Shown here one piece after another: positions 25,335-37,706 of a stretch of DNA of 64,000 bases. The position numbers were made by a program, and so were the translations under genes. Every line of letters begins with the position of its first letter. Position 1 is the first letter of the stretch. Below the pieces are notes generated by a model. The model saw only the letters and a program-made list of their open reading frames with translations. It had not been told where the DNA came from and did no database searches. The DNA is taken from contig DASUUU010000110.1 in assembly GCA_036373915.1 (NCBI GenBank), positions 1 to 64,000 on the forward strand, in the 5' to 3' direction. The stretch is from JASLBX01 sp036373915. GTDB lineage: Bacteria; Actinomycetota; Actinomycetes; Jiangellales; Jiangellaceae.

Positions 25335-26030
25335 GTGCCCGGCGCGGATCAAGGACTCATCGACGACATCCGAGCTGCTCTGGCCGCGGTGGCCGACCCG
25401 GCCAAGGCGGCCCCGATGCAGGCGTACACGAAATCCTCGATGGCGTGCCATGGCATCCTCAAGCCGGCCCGACTGACCGCGCTCCGCCCGCTGCTTCGCG
25501 AACACACCCTGCCGGACCGCGTGAGCTGGGAAGCAACCGTCCGCACCCTGTGGGACGGCGCCTCCTTCCGGGAGGAGCGCTACGCCGCCATCGATGTGGC
25601 GCGGCACCGCGCTTACTCGGCATGGGCCACCGACACGCGCTCGATGGACCTGTACGACCACCTGATCGTCACAGGTGCCTGGTGGGACTACGTCGACGAC
25701 GTCGCCATCCGCCTCGTCGGTCCTGTGCTCAGAGCACACCGGGCCGAGGTCACGCCGATGGTTCTGGGCTGGGCCCGCGACGGCCACAAATGGCGGCGCC
25801 GGGCCGCGGTGATCTGCCAGATCGGTGCCCGCGACGTCACCGACACCGCGCTGCTGACCGCCTGCATTCGGGTCAATGCCGGCGACCCGGACTTCTTCCT
25901 GCGCAAGGGCATCGGATGGGCGCTGCGCGAACATGCCAAGACCAACCCGAACTGGGTCCGGACTTTCGTCGCGACCCACCGCGACCGGCTGTCTCCCCTG
26001 TCGATCCGCGAGGCGACCAAGCACCTGTGA
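25335..26030 (+). CDS. AlkD-family DNA alkylation repair protein
   Basis: The 231-residue protein is made almost wholly of HEAT-like helical repeats and matches AlkD-type glycosylases, which remove N3- and N7-alkylated purines without base flipping. Conserved features are YTKSSMACHGI near residue 31, the WWDYVDDVA motif with Trp117 and the presumed catalytic Asp121, the basic patch HKWRRRAAVI, and FLRKGIGWALREHAK with Trp195. The length is typical. The start is GTG at 25335 with a TACCCT box 7 nt upstream. The gene stands alone between a divergent flavoprotein gene and fadA. Confidence 0.92.
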   Translation: MPGADQGLIDDIRAALAAVADPAKAAPMQAYTKSSMACHGILKPARLTALRPLLREHTLPDRVSWEATVRTLWDGASFREERYAAIDVARHRAYSAWATDTRSMDLYDHLIVTGAWWDYVDDVAIRLVGPVLRAHRAEVTPMVLGWARDGHKWRRRAAVICQIGARDVTDTALLTACIRVNAGDPDFFLRKGIGWALREHAKTNPNWVRTFVATHRDRLSPLSIREATKHL

Positions 26031-26105
26031 GCCGCCGCGAACCGCTGCTAAGCTACTGATGAGTAACATGGGCCGTAGGAACGCCACCGATTTCTGGAGG
26101 GATCC

Positions 26106-27332
26106 GTGCCTCGTCAGCTCCGTGATGTCGTCTTCGTCGACGGCGTCCGCACCCCGTTCGGAAAGGCCGGCGCGAAGGGCATGTACCACGAGACCCGGGC
26201 CGACGATCTCATTGTCAAATGCATCCGGGAGCTCCTGCGGCGCAATCCGAACCTGCCGCCGGAGCGGGTCGAGGATGTGGCGATCGCCGCGACAACCCAG
26301 ATCGGCGATCAGGGTCTGACCATCGGGCGGACCGCCGCGCTGCTGGCCGGCCTACCGCGCACCGTTCCCGGCTATGCCATCGACCGCATGTGTGCCGGTG
26401 CGATGACCGCCGTCACTACGACGGCCACCGGCATCGCCTTCGGGGCGTACGACGTCGTCGTCGCAGGCGGCGTCGAGCATATGGGGCGGCATCCGATGGG
26501 TGAGGGTGTGGACCCCAACCCGCGGTTCATCGCGGAGAAGCTCGTAGACCCCAGCGCCCTGGTGATGGGCCAGACCGCCGAGAACCTGCACGACCGGTAC
26601 CCGCACCTCACCAAGGCGCGGGCCGACGCGTTCGCCGCTGCGAGCCAGGCCAAGCTGGCCAAGGCGTACGCCGACGGAAAGATCCAACCACACCTGGTCC
26701 CCATCGCCACGCGGAGCGCCGAGAAGGGCTGGGGTCTCGCGACGGCCGACGAGCCGCCACGGCCGGGGACGACCGTCGAGGGCCTCGCGAGCCTCAAGAC
26801 GCCGTTCCGCCCACATGGCCGGGTGACGGCCGGCAACGCGGCGGGTCTCAACGACGGCGCGACGGCCTGCCTGCTCGCGTCCGGCGAGGCCGCGGCCGAG
26901 TTGGACCTGCCGGTCAAGATGCGCCTGGTGTCCTACTCCTTCGCCGGTGTCGAACCCGAGGTGATGGGCGTCGGTCCGATCCCGGCTACCGAGAAGGCGC
27001 TGGCCAAGGCCGGGTTGACGATCGACGAGATCGGCCTTGTCGAGATCAACGAGGCCTTCGCCGTGCAAGTCCTGGCGTTCCTGGAACACTTCGGCATCCC
27101 CGACGACGACCCGCGGGTCAATCCGTTCGGCGGAGCGATCGCCCTGGGCCATCCTCTGGCGTCCTCGGGTGTGCGGCTGATGGCCCAACTGGCGCAGAGC
27201 TTCGCCGATCACCCGGAGGTCCGGTACGGCATCACGACCATGTGTGTCGGCATCGGCATGGGCGGCACCGTGGTATGGGAGAACCCGCTGCACCCCGCCT
27301 ACAAGTCCGATGAGATCGAGGAGGCGGCCTGA
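26106..27332 (+). CDS. fadA: Acetyl-CoA acyltransferase (thiolase), FadA
   Basis: FadA catalyses the thiolytic last step of beta-oxidation. The 408-residue protein has the nucleophile Cys96 in IDRMCAGAM, the AGGVEHMGRHP loop, NEAFAVQVLAF, the general-base His349 in GGAIALGHPLASSGVRL and the second active-site Cys380 in TTMCVGIGMGG. GTG at 26106 has GGAGGG at 26095-26100. The stop shares one base with the start of fadB (TGATG), so the two subunits of a trifunctional complex are translated together, as in M. tuberculosis Rv0859-Rv0860. Confidence 0.95.
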   Translation: MPRQLRDVVFVDGVRTPFGKAGAKGMYHETRADDLIVKCIRELLRRNPNLPPERVEDVAIAATTQIGDQGLTIGRTAALLAGLPRTVPGYAIDRMCAGAMTAVTTTATGIAFGAYDVVVAGGVEHMGRHPMGEGVDPNPRFIAEKLVDPSALVMGQTAENLHDRYPHLTKARADAFAAASQAKLAKAYADGKIQPHLVPIATRSAEKGWGLATADEPPRPGTTVEGLASLKTPFRPHGRVTAGNAAGLNDGATACLLASGEAAAELDLPVKMRLVSYSFAGVEPEVMGVGPIPATEKALAKAGLTIDEIGLVEINEAFAVQVLAFLEHFGIPDDDPRVNPFGGAIALGHPLASSGVRLMAQLAQSFADHPEVRYGITTMCVGIGMGGTVVWENPLHPAYKSDEIEEAA

Positions 27333-29443
27333 TGTCCAGCCCCGATCTGTCCGTGGCGTACCCGGACGAGCTCGTCACGCGAGCACTCGTGCAGTTCGTG
27401 GACCTTCCGCTGGGTGCCGGCAAGGCCGCATTGATCACCCTCGACAACGGCCACGACCACACCAAGCCGAACACACTCGGCCCGGCGAGCCTGGCCGAGC
27501 TTGACCGCGCGCTCGACGCGGCCCTGGGCGAGCCTGGCCTGGCGGCGGTCTGCCTCACCGGCAAGCCGTTCATCCTCGCCGCGGGTGCGGACCTCAAGGG
27601 CGTCGCGCTGGTGACCGACCTCGAGCAGGCCCGTGAGCTCGGGCGGCTCGGGCACCGGGTGTTCGGCCGCCTCGGTGCCGCGCCGGTGCCGACGTTCGCG
27701 TTCATCAACGGCCTCGCGCTCGGCGGCGGGCTCGAGGTCATCCTGCACTGCACATACCGCACCGTCCTGGACACCGCGCAGGGCATCGGGCTGCCGGAGA
27801 CCTTCCTCGGGCTGGTGCCCGGGTGGGGCGGCACTTGGCTGCTGCCGAACCTCATCGGCCCGGACGGCGCGGTGAAGGTCATCGTCGAGAACGCGCTCAA
27901 CCAGAACCGCATGCTGGGCGGCCGCCAGGTCGCAGAGCTGGGCATCGCGGACGCGATATTCGGCGGCGCGGACTTTCTCGAGCAGTCGCTGACCTGGGCC
28001 GCCAAGGTGGTGCGTGGCGACATCACCGTCGAGCGCCGAGAGATCGATCGGTCGGAGGACGCTTGGGAAGCTGCCGTTGCGCGCGGACGGGCGGCGGCGG
28101 ACGGAAGGGTTCACGGCGTCGCGCCGGCGCCGTACCGGGCGCTCGAACTGATCTCCGCAGCCCGGACCTCCACCCGCGAGGAGGGCTTCGCCGCCGAGGA
28201 TGACGTGCTGGCCGAGCTCATCATGAGCGAGGAGTTCCGGTCCGGCGTCTACGCGTTCGACCTGGTGCAGCGGCGGGCCAAGCGGCCGGCCGGAGCGCCG
28301 GACAAGTCGCTGGCCCGCGACGTGACCAAGGTGGGCATCGTCGGCGCCGGACTGATGGCCAGTCAGCTCGCTCTGCTGTTCGTCCGCCGCCTCGAAGTGC
28401 CGGTGGTGATGACCGACCTCGACCAGTCCCGCGTCGACAAGGGCGTCGGGTATGTCCACGCCGAGGTCGACAAACTTCTCGCCAAGGGGCGGCTCTCGCA
28501 GGACACGGCGAACCGGCTCAAGGCGCTGGTCAGCGGGTCGACGGACAGGTCGATCTTCGCCGACGCCGACTTCGTCCTCGAGGCCGTCTTCGAGGAGATG
28601 AAGGTCAAGCAGCAGGTCTTCGCCGAGTTGGAGGCCATCGTCTCCCCGGAGTGTGTGCTGGCAACGAACACGTCCTCGCTGTCGGTCACCGAGATGGCTG
28701 CGGAGCTCGAGCATCCCGAGCGGGTCGTGGGCTTCCACTTCTTCAATCCGGTGGCGCTGCTCCCGCTGCTCGAGGTCATCCGGGCCGAGCGCACCGACGG
28801 TGCGACGCTCGCCACCGCGTTCGCGGTCGGCAAGGCGCTGAAGAAGTCCAGCGTACTGGTCAAGGACGCGCCCGGCTTCGTGGTCAACCGGATCCTGACC
28901 CGGCTGATGGGTGAGGTCACGCGGGCCGCGGACGAAGGCACGCCGATCGAGGTGGCCGACCGCGCGCTAGCGCCGCTGGGCCTGCCGATGTCGCCATTCG
29001 TACTACTCCAGCTGGTCGGCCCCGCGGTCGCGCTGCATGTCGCCGAGACCATGCACGAAGCCTTCCCGGACCGGTTCACCGTCTCGGACAACCTGCGGCG
29101 GCTGGTCGAGGCCGGCAAGCCAGGCATCTGGTCCTGGAACGAGAAGGGCCAGCCGTACCTGGCCGAGGACACCGCCGAGTTGTTCGAGCAGGGCGACACC
29201 GTGCTGACCGAGGAACAGGTTCGCGAGCGCGCCCTGGCGGCCCTCGCCGAGGAGATCCGGCTGATGCTGGACGAGGGCGTGGTCGCCGAGGTCCAGGACG
29301 TCGACTTGTGCTTGCTGCTCGGCGCCCACTGGCCGCTCCACCTCGGCGGCATCAGCCCGTACCTCGACCGCGCGGGTGTCAGCGAGAAGGTCACCGGTTC
29401 GCGCTTCCTGCCGTCCGGAGTCGCCAGCGTCGCCTCCGGTTGA
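27332..29443 (+). CDS. fadB: Multifunctional enoyl-CoA hydratase / 3-hydroxyacyl-CoA dehydrogenase, FadB
   Basis: The 703-residue protein has an N-terminal crotonase domain (FILAAGADLKGV, then FINGLALGGGLEVILHCTYR, then LPETFLGLVPGWGG with the catalytic Glu). A 3-hydroxyacyl-CoA dehydrogenase domain starts near residue 332 with the NAD motif GIVGAGLMASQLA, and has ATNTSSLSVTEMA, the catalytic His in VVGFHFFNPVALLPLLEV, and VKDAPGFVVNRIL. A duplicated C-terminal helical domain completes the chain. It forms the alpha subunit of the beta-oxidation complex with FadA. A perfect hairpin terminator follows 25 nt after the stop. Confidence 0.95.
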   Translation: MSSPDLSVAYPDELVTRALVQFVDLPLGAGKAALITLDNGHDHTKPNTLGPASLAELDRALDAALGEPGLAAVCLTGKPFILAAGADLKGVALVTDLEQARELGRLGHRVFGRLGAAPVPTFAFINGLALGGGLEVILHCTYRTVLDTAQGIGLPETFLGLVPGWGGTWLLPNLIGPDGAVKVIVENALNQNRMLGGRQVAELGIADAIFGGADFLEQSLTWAAKVVRGDITVERREIDRSEDAWEAAVARGRAAADGRVHGVAPAPYRALELISAARTSTREEGFAAEDDVLAELIMSEEFRSGVYAFDLVQRRAKRPAGAPDKSLARDVTKVGIVGAGLMASQLALLFVRRLEVPVVMTDLDQSRVDKGVGYVHAEVDKLLAKGRLSQDTANRLKALVSGSTDRSIFADADFVLEAVFEEMKVKQQVFAELEAIVSPECVLATNTSSLSVTEMAAELEHPERVVGFHFFNPVALLPLLEVIRAERTDGATLATAFAVGKALKKSSVLVKDAPGFVVNRILTRLMGEVTRAADEGTPIEVADRALAPLGLPMSPFVLLQLVGPAVALHVAETMHEAFPDRFTVSDNLRRLVEAGKPGIWSWNEKGQPYLAEDTAELFEQGDTVLTEEQVRERALAALAEEIRLMLDEGVVAEVQDVDLCLLLGAHWPLHLGGISPYLDRAGVSEKVTGSRFLPSGVASVASG

Positions 29444-29468
29444 TCACGTTCAGCAGGCGGGTACCTGC

Positions 29469-29514
29469 CCCACCAGGCCTGTGCGGGTGGTACGGCACCG
29501 ACAGGCCTGGTGGG
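29469..29514. terminator. Bidirectional terminator after fadAB
   Basis: CCCACCAGGCCTGT (29469-29482) pairs perfectly with ACAGGCCTGGTGGG (29501-29514) across an 18-nt loop. It sits between the convergent fadB and VOC genes and can serve both strands. Confidence 0.75.
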
Positions 29515-29554
29515 CGGCCCAGTTCCAAGGACGCGCACGCCGCCCAGCCACCGG

Positions 29555-30010
29555 TCAGTCCGCCGGGTATGCCGCCTTCATGGTGTCGGTGTCGAACGCG
29601 GCCTCGTTCGTCTCGTTGAGGCTGTACCAGTTGCCGAACGGATCGCGGAAGACCGCCTCGACGCCGTACGGCCGATCGACCGGCTCCTGAAGGAACTCCA
29701 CCCCGCGGGCCGAGTACTCCGCGAAGGTCTTCCGGCAGTCATCGGTGTTCCAGGCTCCGGCGCTGAGTACGCCCTTGGCCAGCAAGGCGCGCAGCATCGC
29801 CGCCGTCTCCTCGTCATGGGCGGGCGGTCCCGGCACTGTGATGGCCAACTGGAACTGCGGGCTCGCCGGCGGGCCGACGGTAAGCCAGCGGTAGCCGTTC
29901 TCCATCGTCAGGTCGTGCCGTAGCTCGAAACCCAGCTTGTCGATGAAGAACTCCTTCGCCTCGTCGTAATCGGTGACGAACACACCGGCGACACCGAGTT
30001 GGGTGATCAT
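29555..30010 (-). CDS. VOC-family (glyoxalase/bleomycin-resistance fold) protein
   Basis: The 151-residue protein has the paired beta-alpha-beta-beta-beta units of the vicinal oxygen chelate fold. It starts MITQLGVAGVFVTDYDEAKEFF, and the second half has FRDPFGNWYSLNET, the typical last-strand motif with the metal-binding Glu. Members are dioxygenases, glyoxalases or drug-binding proteins; this one cannot be assigned to a substrate. It lies 40 nt downstream of an AraC-family regulator on the same strand, a recurrent pairing. Confidence 0.9.
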   Translation of the reverse strand: MITQLGVAGVFVTDYDEAKEFFIDKLGFELRHDLTMENGYRWLTVGPPASPQFQLAITVPGPPAHDEETAAMLRALLAKGVLSAGAWNTDDCRKTFAEYSARGVEFLQEPVDRPYGVEAVFRDPFGNWYSLNETNEAAFDTDTMKAAYPAD

Positions 30011-30050
30011 GACTCGCTCCTTGTCTGTCGGATCGACGACGGTTCCGACG

Positions 30051-30518
30051 CTACTCAGAGCGCTCTGCCGACGGCTTCTCCGTGGTTGCCGTCTTGCCGG
30101 GCCGCCCGGCCGACATCAGCACGAAGCACCCGGGAATCGGCGGCGGGCCCGCTCGGGCTGCATCGCGCTGGAACTGGGACGGCGAGACACCGACGAGTTC
30201 ACGAAACCGCGCGCTGAAAGACCCGAGGCTGCTGAACCCGACCAGGTGGCACACCTCCGTCACGGTCAGGTTCACCGACCGGAGCAGGTCCTGTGCCCGC
30301 TCGACCCTGCGGCGGGACAGGTACTGTCCCGGTGTCTCTCCGTAAGCGGCCCGGAATGCCCGCACGAGGTGGTACCGCGAATAGCCTGCGGCGGCGGCGA
30401 TGGCGTCGAGGTCGAGGGGTTCGGCATACGAGCGGTCGATCAAGTCGCGGGCTCTGCGGACCGCGACAAGCGTCTCGACCGCCGGCGAGCCGGGCCGCAG
30501 TGGCCGCCGATCAGCCAC
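30051..30518 (-). CDS. AraC-family transcriptional regulator
   Basis: The 155-residue protein is essentially only the AraC-type DNA-binding domain. Two helix-turn-helix units are seen: LDAIAAAAGYSRYHLVRAFRAAYGETPGQYLSRRR-type wording split over residues about 35-70, then TVTEVCHLVGFSSLGSFSARFRELVGVSPSQFQ. A short Pro/Gly-rich tail follows and there is no ligand-binding domain. GTG at 30518 overlaps the end of the AI-2E gene by 8 bp; an earlier in-frame start would run far into that gene. It probably controls the downstream VOC gene. Confidence 0.88.
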   Translation of the reverse strand: MADRRPLRPGSPAVETLVAVRRARDLIDRSYAEPLDLDAIAAAAGYSRYHLVRAFRAAYGETPGQYLSRRRVERAQDLLRSVNLTVTEVCHLVGFSSLGSFSARFRELVGVSPSQFQRDAARAGPPPIPGCFVLMSAGRPGKTATTEKPSAERSE

Positions 30519-31704
30519 CGCGCTCGGTGTCGTGCGTGACGACGTCGCGTGCACCACGCCCCAAGTGGTCCGGCAACTCATCAGGCTCCGGCACGACGTC
30601 GTCCCCAGTTCTTGCACCGATCGGCACCTGGGCATCGCTCTCAGGGCTGTAGCTCCGGTATCCGATGACCGCCGCCACGATCGCGCCCGTCACCGGTACG
30701 GCGAGGAACAATCCCGGCATACCGAACAGGGTGGCGGCGGTCGTCGTCAATACCAAGATGATCAGAGGATGGAAACTCACCGCGCGAGCCATCAACAGCG
30801 GGGACAGCACGTTTCCCTCGAGCTGCTGCACCACCAACACGATGATCAACGCCCAGATCGCCGTCGTCAGCCCACCTGACACGAATGCCACGGCGACCGC
30901 TACTGCGCCGGCGATGGTCGCACCAAGCAACGGGATGAACGCGAGCATGAAGGTTAGCGCGCCGATCGCCACCGCGAGCGGCACGCCCAGCACCCACAGA
31001 CCGAACCCGATCAAGAATCCGTCCACGAGACCGGTGACGACCGACGCGTAGAACCACGATCCGGTGGTGCGCATCGCCGACCGGAACGCCGCCGTAGCCG
31101 GCAGGCGGTGCTCGGGCGCCAGGATGCCGGTGAACTGCATCCACAGCCGGTCGCCGCTGGCCAGAGCGAAGATGGCGAAGAAGGTGGCGATCAGCATTAC
31201 CGTGATCAGGTTCGTGATGACGGTCAGCCCGCTGGCCACGGTGCTTCCGATACCGCTGATGAACCCGCCGACGAAGTCCTGCAACTGGTCGAGGATGTCC
31301 TGTACAGTGCGGTCGTCGACGCCGAACGGGCCGCTGCGCAGCCACTCGATCGTCTCTTCGAACGCACCGACCACCTCATCGGCGATGCGAGGGCTTGCTC
31401 GGACCACCTCGGCAATGACGAACACGAGCAACAGCGCGAAGAACGACAGGAATCCGAGCACACACAGAATCGCCGCGACTACCTGCGGAACCCGCCGCGC
31501 GCGAAGCCACTTGACCAGCGGCCACAATAGCGAAACCTCAGCGAAGCCGATCAAGATGGCGATCGAGATGAACCGAACCCGCAGCGCGATGAGGATGAGC
31601 GCCACGACAAGCAGGCCGATGGCACCCATGCACAGCGCGATGATGGCCCACCTGACCAGCCATGGCGGGACGCCGAGCTCCCGCATCCGTTCCGTGGGCC
31701 TCAC
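30511..31704 (-). CDS. AI-2E family transporter
   Basis: The 397-residue membrane protein has about eight predicted helices in the pattern of the AI-2E/PerM family: two pairs at the N-terminus, a long amphipathic soluble segment (residues about 100-150), then a cluster containing GLVDGFLIGFGLWVLGVPLA and IWALIIVLVVQQLEGNVLSPLLMARAVSFHPLIIL (shown here as two parts of the family signature). The C-terminal 50 residues are polar and cytoplasmic. Substrates vary and are mostly unknown. The start is GTG at 31704, only 18 nt after dxs on the same strand, so the genes may be co-transcribed. Confidence 0.9.
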   Translation of the reverse strand: MRPTERMRELGVPPWLVRWAIIALCMGAIGLLVVALILIALRVRFISIAILIGFAEVSLLWPLVKWLRARRVPQVVAAILCVLGFLSFFALLLVFVIAEVVRASPRIADEVVGAFEETIEWLRSGPFGVDDRTVQDILDQLQDFVGGFISGIGSTVASGLTVITNLITVMLIATFFAIFALASGDRLWMQFTGILAPEHRLPATAAFRSAMRTTGSWFYASVVTGLVDGFLIGFGLWVLGVPLAVAIGALTFMLAFIPLLGATIAGAVAVAVAFVSGGLTTAIWALIIVLVVQQLEGNVLSPLLMARAVSFHPLIILVLTTTAATLFGMPGLFLAVPVTGAIVAAVIGYRSYSPESDAQVPIGARTGDDVVPEPDELPDHLGRGARDVVTHDTERGG

Positions 31705-31722
31705 TCGAGAACCGTATCTGAC

Positions 31723-33627
31723 CTAGTGGCGGTCGATCACGATCTGGTGCGCGGCGTGAGTGTCCAGGGCGGCCACTATCCCGGCGATCTCGCGGGCGAG
31801 ACTCTGGCCGGTCAGTCCCACGTCGTTCAGGATCTTCGGACGCTTGGCGTGCTCGAGGAACCGCTGCGGTATGCCGTACTCGCGCACCGGTGTGTTCACC
31901 CCCGCGTCACGAAGCGCCTGGGCGATCGCCGATCCCACACCTGCGATGCGGCCATTGTCTTCCACCGTGACGACCAGCCGGTGGTCGCGCGCCAGGCCGG
32001 CGAGGGCGCCATCGACCGGCTTAACCCATCGCGGGTCAACGACAGTGACGTCGACCCCCTGGGCCGCGAGCCGTTGGGCGGCCTCGACGCCGGCTGCGGC
32101 CATCGCGCCCACCGCCACGAGCAGGACGTCCCGCCCCGTCGATCGCACGAGTACGTCGCAGCCCCCCGCCCGGTCGATGGCGGGCAGGTCCGGCCCGACC
32201 GGACCCTTCGGGAAGCGGACGACGGTGGGCGCGTCGGTGACATCCAGCGCTTCGCCGAGCAACTCGGCCAGCCGGGTGGCGTCGCGCGGCGCGGCAAGCC
32301 GCAGCCCGGGTACCACCTGCAGGATCGACATGTCCCACATGCCGTTGTGCGATGCGCCGTCGTCGCCAGTGACACCGGCCCGGTCCAGAACGAACGTCAC
32401 TCCGCAGCGGTGCAGCGCACAGTCCATGAGCACCTGGTCGAACGCGCGGTTCAGGAAGGTCGCGTACACCGCCACGACGGGGTGCAGACCGGCCATGGCC
32501 ATGCCGGCCGCCGACGTCGCGGCGTGCTGTTCGGCGATGCCCACGTCGAAGCACCGGTCTGGATAAGCCGCGGCGAACTTTCCCAGACCGGTCGGCTGCA
32601 GCATCGCCGCGGTGATGGCCACCACGTCGGGACGCCGCCGGCCCGCCGCCACGAGCGTGTCGCTGAACACGTCCGTCCAGGTGCGCTCGGCGATTCCTAC
32701 CGCGGCTCCGGTCTCCGGATCGAACGCCTTCACCTGGTGCCAGTGATCGACCTTGTCGTTCACGGCGGCGTCGTATCCGAATCCCTTCTGGGTGATGCAG
32801 TGCACTATCACCGGGCCGCGGAACCGCTTGGCGCGCTGCAGCGCCTGTTCGACTGCCTCGCGGTCGTGCCCGTCGACCGGGCCGACGTACTTGATGCCCA
32901 GATCCTCGAACATGCCCTGCGGCGACAGGATGTCCTTAAGGCCCTTCTTGATGCCGTGCAGCGCGTCGTAGAGCGGCTCACCGACCAGCGGCGTACGGCC
33001 CAGTGAACGCTTGACCAGGTCGAGGGCCTGTTCGTACCGGGGATTGGTACGCAGGCCGGCCAGGTGGTTCGCCAGCCCGCCGACCGTGGGCGCGTACGAG
33101 CGTCCGTTGTCGTTGACCAGGATGACGACCGGTCGCCGTGTTCCCGCGGCGATGTTGTTCAGCGCCTCCCACGACATGCCGCCCGTGAGCGCGCCGTCGC
33201 CGACGAAGGCCACCACCGTGCGGTCGTGCTCGCCGCGAACCGCGAACGCCTTGGCCATGCCGTCGGCGTACGACAGCGCGGTGGACGCGTGCGAGTTCTC
33301 GACCCAGTCGTGCTCACTCTCGGCGCGGCTCGGGTAACCGGACAGGCCGCCCTCTTGCCGCAACGTGCCGAACTGCGCGTGCCGACCGGTCAGCAGCTTA
33401 TGAACGTACGACTGGTGTCCGGTATCGAAGATGACCGGATCGCGAGGCGAGTCGAAGACCCGGTGCACGGCGATACTCAATTCGACCGCACCTAGATTCG
33501 GGCCGAGGTGGCCACTCGTCCGGGCGGTGGTCCGGACGAGTACGTCGCGAATCTCCGAGGCGAGCGCGGTCAACTCGTCGCTCGACAGGCCTCGCAGATC
33601 GCGAGGGTTCTGGATGCCATCGAGCAC
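31723..33627 (-). CDS. dxs: 1-deoxy-D-xylulose-5-phosphate synthase
   Basis: Dxs condenses pyruvate and glyceraldehyde 3-phosphate in the first step of the MEP isoprenoid pathway, using thiamine diphosphate. The 634-residue length is typical. It shows the SGHLGPNLGAVELSIAVH segment, DTGHQSYVHKLLTGR, the TPP-binding motif GDGALTGGMSWEALNN, and the transketolase-type segments DVGIAEQHAATSAAGMA and DRAGVTGDDGASHNG. GTG at 33627 was chosen because GGAGGAGAG lies about 9-10 nt upstream; the frame is open to 33678. The only isoprenoid gene in the window, it occupies the same place as dxs1 (Rv2682c) in M. tuberculosis. Confidence 0.96.
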   Translation of the reverse strand: MLDGIQNPRDLRGLSSDELTALASEIRDVLVRTTARTSGHLGPNLGAVELSIAVHRVFDSPRDPVIFDTGHQSYVHKLLTGRHAQFGTLRQEGGLSGYPSRAESEHDWVENSHASTALSYADGMAKAFAVRGEHDRTVVAFVGDGALTGGMSWEALNNIAAGTRRPVVILVNDNGRSYAPTVGGLANHLAGLRTNPRYEQALDLVKRSLGRTPLVGEPLYDALHGIKKGLKDILSPQGMFEDLGIKYVGPVDGHDREAVEQALQRAKRFRGPVIVHCITQKGFGYDAAVNDKVDHWHQVKAFDPETGAAVGIAERTWTDVFSDTLVAAGRRRPDVVAITAAMLQPTGLGKFAAAYPDRCFDVGIAEQHAATSAAGMAMAGLHPVVAVYATFLNRAFDQVLMDCALHRCGVTFVLDRAGVTGDDGASHNGMWDMSILQVVPGLRLAAPRDATRLAELLGEALDVTDAPTVVRFPKGPVGPDLPAIDRAGGCDVLVRSTGRDVLLVAVGAMAAAGVEAAQRLAAQGVDVTVVDPRWVKPVDGALAGLARDHRLVVTVEDNGRIAGVGSAIAQALRDAGVNTPVREYGIPQRFLEHAKRPKILNDVGLTGQSLAREIAGIVAALDTHAAHQIVIDRH

Positions 33628-33814
33628 ACCCAACCGTCTCTCCTCCCAGGTGATCTCGCCCGGATCCGGGTATACCAACTGCTGAGACAGTCTAGATGCC
33701 GAACAGGCGTCGCACGGCCACTGGTGGCGGTAATCGGTTTGATCGAATGCCCTGCGTCAGTTGGTCTCGCCTGACACAGTGAGCACATCAACCCCAACGA
33801 GGAGGGCCGTCAAC

Positions 33815-34672
33815 ATGACAGCTCGACGTGTCGCGGGTGCCTTCCTGGCGCTACTCGGCGCCGTTGGCGTTACCGCAAGTGCCTACCTGGACTGGTTCGG
33901 CGACCGGACGCCGGAGACGGCCCCGCTCGATCGGCTTTTCCAGTCTGGCGTCACCGAGCAGGCCTCGTCCTACTGGACCTCCGTGGCGCTCCCGCTCGCC
34001 CTCGTCACCGTACTGGCGGCGGTCGGAGTGATCCTGCGTTCGCGGCTCGTCCTGGCGGTGGCCTGGCTCATCGGGACCGCCACACTGGTGCTGTTCGTCG
34101 TCCAGCAGATCAACGACGCCACTGAGTTCTCTATCGGAGACCTGCAGACCGGCGTCTGGGTTGCGTTCGCCGGTTTGGTCGTCATGCTCCTAGGTCTGCT
34201 GAACATGGGTGGACGTGCCGAACCCGAGGCGGAAGAGGGCGAGCCGGCCGAAGCCTTTGCTGCACGCGAACGCGCCGCGACGGTCGACGACAGGCCCATG
34301 GCGACCGGCGCCCGGACCACAGCAACGACCGGCACCCCGGCGAGTACGACCGACGCCCCGGCGAGTGCGACCACGTCCACCACGCCGCCCGCCGCAACCG
34401 CGTCGAGCACCACGGCCGCCGGCCCTCCGCCGCCGCCCGAACCGTTGGCCACTGATTCACCGGTGGCGCCTGCTGAGTCCGGACATGCCGAGCCAGTGCC
34501 CGAACCAGGTCCGGCTCCAGGTCCCGGACCCTCTCCAGGTCCCGGACCCTCTCCAGAACCAGGCCCGGAACCTGAGCCGCCGACGCCCGGACCTGAGCCA
34601 CACCCGCCCACGCCTGGGCCTGAGCCGGATCCGGACACGCCGCCGCCGGGCGAGTACCGCCGAGATGCGTAG
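33815..34672 (+). CDS. Membrane protein with long Pro-rich tail
   Basis: The 285-residue protein has three to four hydrophobic helices in its first 135 residues (VAGAFLALLGAVGVTASAYL, VALPLALVTVLAAVGVIL, VLAVAWLIGTATLVLFVV, VWVAFAGLVVMLLGLL). The tail of 150 residues is Thr/Ala-rich and then Pro/Glu/Gly-rich (PGPGPSPGPGPSPEPG), partly encoded by an 18-bp direct repeat near 34520-34555. The tail is likely disordered. I do not recognise the family. ATG at 33815 has GAGGAGGG upstream. It is divergent from dxs and is followed by a strong terminator. Confidence 0.85.
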   Translation: MTARRVAGAFLALLGAVGVTASAYLDWFGDRTPETAPLDRLFQSGVTEQASSYWTSVALPLALVTVLAAVGVILRSRLVLAVAWLIGTATLVLFVVQQINDATEFSIGDLQTGVWVAFAGLVVMLLGLLNMGGRAEPEAEEGEPAEAFAARERAATVDDRPMATGARTTATTGTPASTTDAPASATTSTTPPAATASSTTAAGPPPPPEPLATDSPVAPAESGHAEPVPEPGPAPGPGPSPGPGPSPEPGPEPEPPTPGPEPHPPTPGPEPDPDTPPPGEYRRDA

Positions 34673-34721
34673 CAGGCAGGCGCCGTCCCCGGCCACTCCA
34701 CTGGGCCGCCCACCAGACTCA

Positions 34722-34761
34722 GCGACTTACCTACACGCACGCATGCCTGTAGGTAAGTCGC
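34722..34761. terminator. Bidirectional terminator between membrane protein gene and acnA
   Basis: GCGACTTACCTACA (34722-34735) pairs perfectly with TGTAGGTAAGTCGC (34748-34761) around a 12-nt loop. It is placed between two convergent genes. Its arms are AT-richer than the surroundings. Confidence 0.75.
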
Positions 34762-34786
34762 ACCGCCTGCCGAACGTGATCGAACG

Positions 34787-37609
<2,823 letters not shown>

Positions 37610-37706
37610 GTCACTACCGCCTTCCTGATTCGGCTGTTGCATCCATCGTCGCGGATCGCCGCCAGATAGGTGACTCCTAAGCCTGGCCAATCCGCGAACG
37701 AAGAAG

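Noticed and set aside
25659..25668. An isolated CACCTGATCG match inside the AlkD-like gene
   Set aside because: It encodes conserved residues of the protein (Asp-His-Leu-Ile) and lacks the surrounding motif array, so it is not a third copy of the repeat element.
25197..26189. N-terminal extension of the flavoprotein frame through the AlkD-like gene
   Set aside because: The extension is antisense to a conserved glycosylase and the FAD motif lies right after the ATG at 25196. Similar extensions of cgoX, the sensor kinase at 8073-9437 and the STAND ATPase were rejected for the same kind of reason.
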